Origin: Chara braunii
Taxonomy: Eukaryota; Streptophyta; Charophyceae; Charales; Characeae
Assembly (NCBI GenBank): GCA_003427395.1
Contig: BFEA01000171.1
Location: 444,209-466,330, forward strand
Reading direction: 5' to 3'
DNA: 22,122 nucleotides
Both the position numbers and the translations under genes were made by a program. The number at the start of each line of letters is the position of its first letter. The stretch's first letter is position 1. Shown piece after piece: positions 18,763-22,122 of the stretch. The notes below the pieces were generated by a model that was not told the DNA's origin, did not search any database, and saw only the letters and a list, made by a program, of their open reading frames with translations.

Positions 18763-18819
18763 GGGACGCTGGGCCCGGTTCCCAGCCGTGTTGCTCCCCA
18801 CGAATAGATTGGAGCATCG
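18763..18819 (+). repeat. 57-bp two-hairpin module, plus-strand copy
   Basis: Begins GGGACGCTGG and ends GGAGCATCG. About 80% identical to the minus-strand module at 8210-8154. It can form two hairpins: GCTGGG/CCCAGC and GCTCC/GGAGC. It lies 8 bp before the A tail. Confidence 0.75.
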
Positions 18820-18857
18820 TCTCATTTAAAAANAAAAAAAAAAAAAAAAAAAAAAAA

Positions 18858-18873
18858 GATCAGTTCCCCTCCC
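18858..18873 (+). repeat. Target-site duplication, right copy
   Basis: Identical to 17336-17351 and directly after the poly(A) run. Confidence 0.93.
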
Positions 18874-19187
18874 GTCGCTCAATGCTGCCCCCAACCATGG
18901 ATGGAGAGGTTGACATTGACGACATCGTTGATCACAGGGAAATGCCAGTTTCAAGACCGACTGGCAGGGGACGTCCTTCGAAACCGAAGCTGCAGTACCG
19001 TGTTCGGTTCTGACATCACACTGATCCAAAAGAGGACCGGTGATTTACGAGGGAGGAACTCATGCAGACCGCTCCTCAGGCAGTCGCCCAATATGAGAAG
19101 TCTCTGCAGAAGGGAAAGCGCCAGATTATTGAAGACTGGACTTCTCAAAGGACTATCGAAGTATGGAGGAGGGAATGCAAGGCCTAA
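18858..19187 (+). pseudogene. pol: Integrase C-terminus with chromodomain
   Basis: Resumes in frame at the duplicated DQFPS, then RRSMLPPTMDGEVDIDDIVD and HREMPV, a Gly/Arg-rich hinge (GRGRPSKPK), QYRVRF, KEDR and FTREELMQTAPQAVAQYEKS. The pattern DIVDHR, YRVRF, EDR(W)FTREEL is that of the chromodomain at the integrase end of chromoviruses, which steers integration to particular chromatin. TGA codons at 19011-19013 (after YRVRF) and 19041-19043 (after KEDR, where Trp is expected) break it. The frame then runs to TAA at 19185-19187, probably the natural end or close to it. Confidence 0.85.
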
Positions 19188-19572
19188 GGCCCGATGAGCC
19201 CCTTTTGGCCCAGTTTACAGTGTTGTCGGCCGCCCTAAGTCAAGGCAGGCTCGACTAGGACCTAGGGGCCCCTTTCTCAGGCCATCTCGCAACTGGGGGA
19301 AAATCAGACAGTTGCGCGGTGTCAGTTGGTTGCAAGCGCCCAGGCCCAAACATCCATTTTGCAAATGTATCTGAAGTACGCCGTGGGCCAGATGCGTATA
19401 CACACCGAACACAGGTTGTGAGCAGTTGGGTATGGGCAACTAACTCAGGACCTGGGCCTGTTCCGTATGGACTGGGGCTCAGCCACTCGGGGCCTACCGG
19501 AAGCTTTCGGGCGAGGGCCCAGCAGAGCCTGGCCGCAGCAGCAGGCAGGCCACTTCCATTCAGGAACGGGCC
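19188..19572 (+). other. Tail between chromodomain and LTR copy 2
   Basis: No intact frame. It shares ordered blocks with 4237-3861 (minus strand). In different frames it encodes helical stretches such as DEPLLAQFTVLSAALSQGRL and ILQMYLKYAVGQMRIHTEHR, so it may be a decayed coding region with frameshifts. The last bases before the LTR, AGGAACGGG, are purine-rich and could be a weak polypurine tract. The equivalent place in copy 3 reads AGGAAAGAG. Confidence 0.5.
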
Positions 19573-20118
19573 TGCCTCCGCATTTGGCATTCGGGCACTG
19601 GCTGCATGCTGCACAAGCGCTGCTGCGCTAATGCTGGCCAGCACTCACGCGCTCACGGGCGAGCTGGAAGGAGCAGGCAGCCATAGCCGAGCTGCGGTGC
19701 TGTATGCTGGATGGGGCGCATGGTGGTTAATGGTGGTTCTTGGGTGCAAGTGGCATCTGTGAGTTGGGGATCGAGGTTGTGAGTGATACGAGAGACATAC
19801 CTGGTGCAAACGGCATTGGCCGAGATCTGCTCGTACTTCGGGGAGCTGTTGACGTCATCAGCGGCATTGTATATAGGCTAGATAGGATCTGCCATTTGTA
19901 GTCTGGGCGCCGAGCGCCAGATAGGATATCAACATTGGTTCTTCGTTGATGATGATGAGACTATTCCAGCATTGTCAATTATGAGCTTTTGCTGTGCTCT
20001 TATTTGGTGAAACTCGTGATGCAATTCTGCTATTGGTTCGAGGTCACGACTATCTGGTCTCATGTGTCTGATGCTGTTTGATTTCTGAAGTTCGCTATCG
20101 CTCATTTTCCTTGCAATT
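19573..20118 (+). repeat. LTR copy 2 (3' LTR, or a solo LTR)
   Basis: 546 bp, about 97% identical to copy 1 apart from indels. It contains TGACGTCA at 19850-19857, TATATAG at 19870-19876 and the hairpin at 19902-19921. GGGCC stands on both sides (19568-19572 and 20119-20123). That would be a perfect 5-bp target duplication for a solo LTR, but GGGCT before copy 1 also nearly matches, fitting a 3' LTR. The shared 3' end is CAATT, not the usual CA. Confidence 0.8.
19850..19921 (+). promoter_or_regulatory. LTR copy 2 core promoter elements
   Basis: TGACGTCA and TATATAG are again 20 bp apart, start to start, followed by the inverted repeat TCTGGGCGC-CGA-GCGCCAGA at 19902-19921, the same arrangement as in copy 1. 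Confidence 0.6.
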
Positions 20119-20146
20119 GGGCCCAATTTTGAAAAATTCAAAATTC

Positions 20147-20196
20147 TTTTTGGAGGGGGCTAGGACGTTTTTCAGGTCCTAAGCCGCCCCCAAAAA
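20147..20196. repeat. Inverted repeat / hairpin next to LTR copy 2
   Basis: TTTTTGGAGGGGGCTAGGAC (20147-20166) pairs with 20176-20196 (GTCCTAAGCCGCCCCC then A5) across a 9-base loop, with small bulges. No gene is seen from here to about 20600. A short frame at about 20285-20385 encodes an acidic Ser-rich stretch (SSSDEDESDSKNE) then KRHR, but it has no start codon and a stop just upstream. Confidence 0.65.
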
Positions 20197-20828
20197 AAGC
20201 CCCCGGTATTTTTTTGCCGTTCAGGGCCTACCGGACGCCGCCAGATGCTTCCAACAGCTCCCTCTGCTGTTGTAGTACGCTGGTAGTTCATCGGATGAGG
20301 ATGAGTCTGATTCCAAAAATGAAGTGCTGGCTGCAAAGCGCCACAGAACATCAAGCTATATATTGTCACAGAACTATTGACTAAGAGCATAAGCACGTGA
20401 ACTAGAAGAAATAAGATGAGCGAAGAAAAGAAAAATGAAAGGACAGACATGCAAAGAGACAGACAAACCAGAATGACACAAAACAGTGTCCTCTTATTCT
20501 TTGTTTCATAGCATTATTATTTCTTTCAGTGTTTTACAAAAAAATTACACTGAATCAAAGGATAAAAATAAAAAACAAAGACACATTGAATCATTCAGTT
20601 TCTCAGTCTTCTTAACGCCTCCTCCACTGTGCCTCTAACGTACAAGGCTCGCCACGTTGATGAAGTTGAGCGCGAGCTGCCCCCATCCCCGTATGCCATA
20701 ACAGCCCTCTTGCACGCTATGGGAAAGAGGCAGAGTGAAGGAAGAGGTGGTAAACACAAGGAAGGGAGGAGCAGACAAGGAAAACCAATAGGCAGAGGGA
20801 GAAAAAATAAAAAATGTTGACACAAACA

Positions 20829-21098
20829 TCTTCTTTCTTTTACTGCATTCTTCTTTCTTTCACAGTTTTGCAGTTTTGATGAAGAGTGTACCACGTTCGC
20901 TTTTCAGCGCACCTGCACTTCCTTCTTCATTTTTCATCCTCATTTTCACCCTTCGGACTTTTCTTTTGAGGGTGTTAGGGTGCAGGGTACAAACAAACTT
21001 ATGTTCTTCTTTTACTGCATTCTTCACAGTTTTGCAGTTTTAGTGAAGGGTTCCCCACCTTTGCACATTCTTGTACACTCTTTTCAGCGCACCTGCAC
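20829..21098 (+). repeat. Diverged tandem duplication, about 175 bp
   Basis: CTTTTACTGCATTCTTC, CACAGTTTTGCAGTTTT and CTTTTCAGCGCACCTGCAC occur in order twice, starting near 20829 and again near 21004. Small indels separate the copies. Confidence 0.75.
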
Positions 21099-21123
21099 AT
21101 TTTTGTCAGGGTGCAAGGCACGT

Positions 21124-21501
21124 CTAAGTAAGATCCTCACTACAGATAGGACAACTGTCATAAGGATGCGGGTGATGGTAGCAGCCCTCCCGCTGATCTA
21201 CAAGACGAAAACCATTCAGGTAAGCAACTTCGTCACAGCAGGAGTCAAGGCGGCTAGCATTAACCATACCTCTGAAGCATGCACGACAGAGGGCATGCCG
21301 GTTGCAGGCCATGACGATTGTGGGGCATTCACCATCACAGTTAAGTGCACATTCGCTATAGCGCCTGCAGGCACAGATACAGGTGGCATCCTTGCCGACA
21401 GCAGGCCCGAAAAAGTATACGGTTGTCGTGATGTCGACAAAGTCGATGCTTTCCACAACCAAGTGTAACTGTGTCAGTGATCTCACAAAAAAGGAGGTCA
21501 C
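21124..21501 (-). pseudogene. RING-like Cys/His-rich segment, unassigned gene
   Basis: The minus-strand frame encodes CICACRRYSECALNCDGEC, then C-X2-H-X2-C-X2-C (CNRHALCRAC, 21306-21277) and later CPIC (21153-21142). That is the C3-H-C-C then C-C part of a RING-HC finger, with a non-standard first pair, so an E3-ligase-type zinc fold is possible. The frame is open only from about 21507, directly after an in-frame TAA, and no ATG starts it; the first usable codon is GTG. It differs from the frame of the upstream GHY segment, so a frameshift or an exon boundary lies between them. The assignment is tentative. Confidence 0.35.
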
Positions 21502-21782
21502 AAGGTGTTAGTGCAGCATGTGGGGGAATAAAGACTAAAGCAGGCACGGTGACAGACATGGAGGTAGGCACGGAGACAGACACAGAAACGGGCATGCAGG
21601 CAGGCAAAGAGACAGGTGCAGAGGCGGGGACNNNAGTACACGTGGTACCCATAGAGTCAGTAATCTCGAAAGAGACAGACACAGAAACAGGCACAGAGAC
21701 AGGTACAGAGGCAGGCACAAAAATAGGCGTAGAGGGCATGGAAGTACACGAGGTACCCATAGGGTCAATGACCTGGAACAGT
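21502..21782 (-). repeat. In-frame 36-residue repeat of low complexity
   Basis: AGTACACG(T/A)GGTACCCATAG with its right flank occurs at 21635 and 21743, offset 108 bp (36 codons). Between them are hexanucleotide-like GACAGRCACA units. On the minus strand the frame gives VSVPVSVSVS-type runs and two related units, DPMGTSCT and DSMGTTCT. Three Ns at 21632-21634 make the exact length uncertain. The multiple of three suggests expansion while still coding. Confidence 0.6.
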
Positions 21783-21985
21783 TGCAGGTTAGGGTAATTA
21801 CGCACGAGATAACAGATGGCAGTAATAGTTTGCACCATAGCACCGCCATTCCATAATTCCCAAGAACCAGAGGCACGGACAAGAGCGGTGTAAGCGGTGT
21901 AATGGCCAGGAGAATGTAGAATATAGGGCACAAACATGCGAACAGTGGTCCGGGTCGCCACCCGAAGGGGCACGCTGCATATCAA
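21783..21985 (-). pseudogene. Possible GHY-box (USP-like) segment, unassigned gene
   Basis: The minus-strand frame encodes FVPYILHSPGHYTAYTALVR then ASGSWELWNGGAMVQTITAI. GHY followed by TAY and a Trp about a dozen residues on resembles the His box of ubiquitin-specific proteases (GHYxxY...W). GHY is at 21907-21899. The Cys box is not in the window and the usual Asp after the Trp motif is not evident, so this is weak. A TATA-like TATATATAGA is close upstream on the minus strand (about 22014-22005). It may belong with the repeat and the RING-like segment downstream. Confidence 0.3.
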
Positions 21986-22015
21986 GCCCGCACCTTATCA
22001 AAGCAGTCTATATAT

Positions 22016-22030
22016 AGAGAGAGAGTTACA

Positions 22031-22122
<92 letters not shown>
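22016..22122. repeat. (GA)n microsatellite at the window end
   Basis: GA dinucleotides with a few interruptions run to the last base, so the true length is unknown. Confidence 0.97.

Larger units (their letters stand above)
17352..18857 (+). mobile_element. 1.5-kb poly(A)-tailed retroposon inserted in pol
   Basis: Bounded by identical 16-bp direct repeats and ending in a poly(A) run of about 30 bases (18828-18857, with an N), the hallmarks of target-primed reverse transcription by a LINE. The insert holds an imperfect (ATC)n tract (17439-17575), G-rich sequence, an internal duplication (18360-18444 and 18515-18575) and, near the 3' end, the 57-bp module (18763-18819) shared with 8154-8210. 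I recognise no coding sequence in it. It could be a long SINE, a non-autonomous LINE derivative or a retrocopied noncoding RNA. It must be younger than the host element. Confidence 0.88.
10289..20118 (+). mobile_element. Ty3/gypsy chromovirus, full-length but decayed (preferred model)
   Basis: Order on the plus strand: LTR copy 1, iMet-type primer-binding site, 1.24-kb leader, gag, retropepsin, RT, RNase H, integrase, chromodomain, 390-bp tail, LTR copy 2. Removing the insertion at 17352-18857 leaves about 8.3 kb, a normal size for a chromovirus. The 5-bp flanks are GGGCT (10284-10288) and GGGCC (20119-20123), four of five matching. LTR divergence (14 substitutions in about 520 aligned bases) agrees with the amount of coding decay. 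Alternative: the gag-pol unit has its own 5' LTR around 11.4-11.96 kb and is nested in another element, because the block at 11531-11587 recurs next to another gag gene and the LTR copy 2 flanks resemble those of LTR copy 3. Confidence 0.6.

Noticed and set aside
18739-18788. tRNA-derived head (TAGCTCATTC ... GGTTCCCAGCC) near the retroposon 3' end
   Set aside because: The B-box match is poor, the spacing is short, and a pol III head should be at the 5' end of a SINE, not beside the A tail.

Overview
This is a repeat-dense eukaryotic window, most consistent with a large streptophyte (charophyte or plant) genome. The minus-strand gag pseudogene near the start, the chromodomain Ty3/gypsy element and the plant-type LINE tails resemble predicted proteins I associate with Chara braunii. 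That is recognition from memory, not a search. No bacterial operon, CRISPR array or rRNA is present, and no intact host gene can be defended. Ns at 3844, 18029, 18833 and 21632-21634, and microsatellite running to the last base, show draft assembly.

Layout. 186-1300 (-): decayed gag gene with a promoter-like block upstream (1476-1531) and an array of TTGACC (W-box-type) motifs (1794-1938). 3252-4237 (-): diverged copy of an LTR-type repeat with its upstream sequence. 4241-5900 (+): 3' fragment of a LINE carrying two internal tandem duplications. 6334-6400: tRNA-like internal promoter remnant. 7302-7441: 20-bp minisatellite. 8071-8210 (-): short poly(A)-tailed retroposon. 8850-10288 (+): second, better preserved LINE fragment of the same family.

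10289-20118 (+) reads in the order LTR copy, primer-binding site, long leader, gag, protease, RT, RNase H, integrase, chromodomain, tail, LTR copy. The simplest reading is one full-length chromovirus of about 8.3 kb. A 1.5-kb poly(A)-tailed retroposon (17352-18857) is inserted in its pol gene with a perfect 16-bp target duplication. A nested or mosaic origin is not excluded, because sequence on both sides of the right LTR also resembles sequence around the minus-strand copy at 3.2-4.2 kb. The element is dead: at least eight in-frame stops, many of the CAG-to-TAG type, several frameshifts, and substitutions at the protease and RNase H active sites.

20119-22122: a hairpin, a tandem duplication of about 175 bp, a degraded minus-strand gene-like region (a GHY box, an in-frame 36-residue repeat and a RING-like Cys/His cluster), and terminal (GA)n.

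How it fits together: the window is layers of retroelements and their decay. Most interesting are a 57-bp two-hairpin module shared by two otherwise different poly(A) retroposons, a promoter block shared by two gypsy-type elements, and an LTR family that keeps a TGACGTCA site, a TATA box (lost in the oldest copy) and a GCGCC hairpin.
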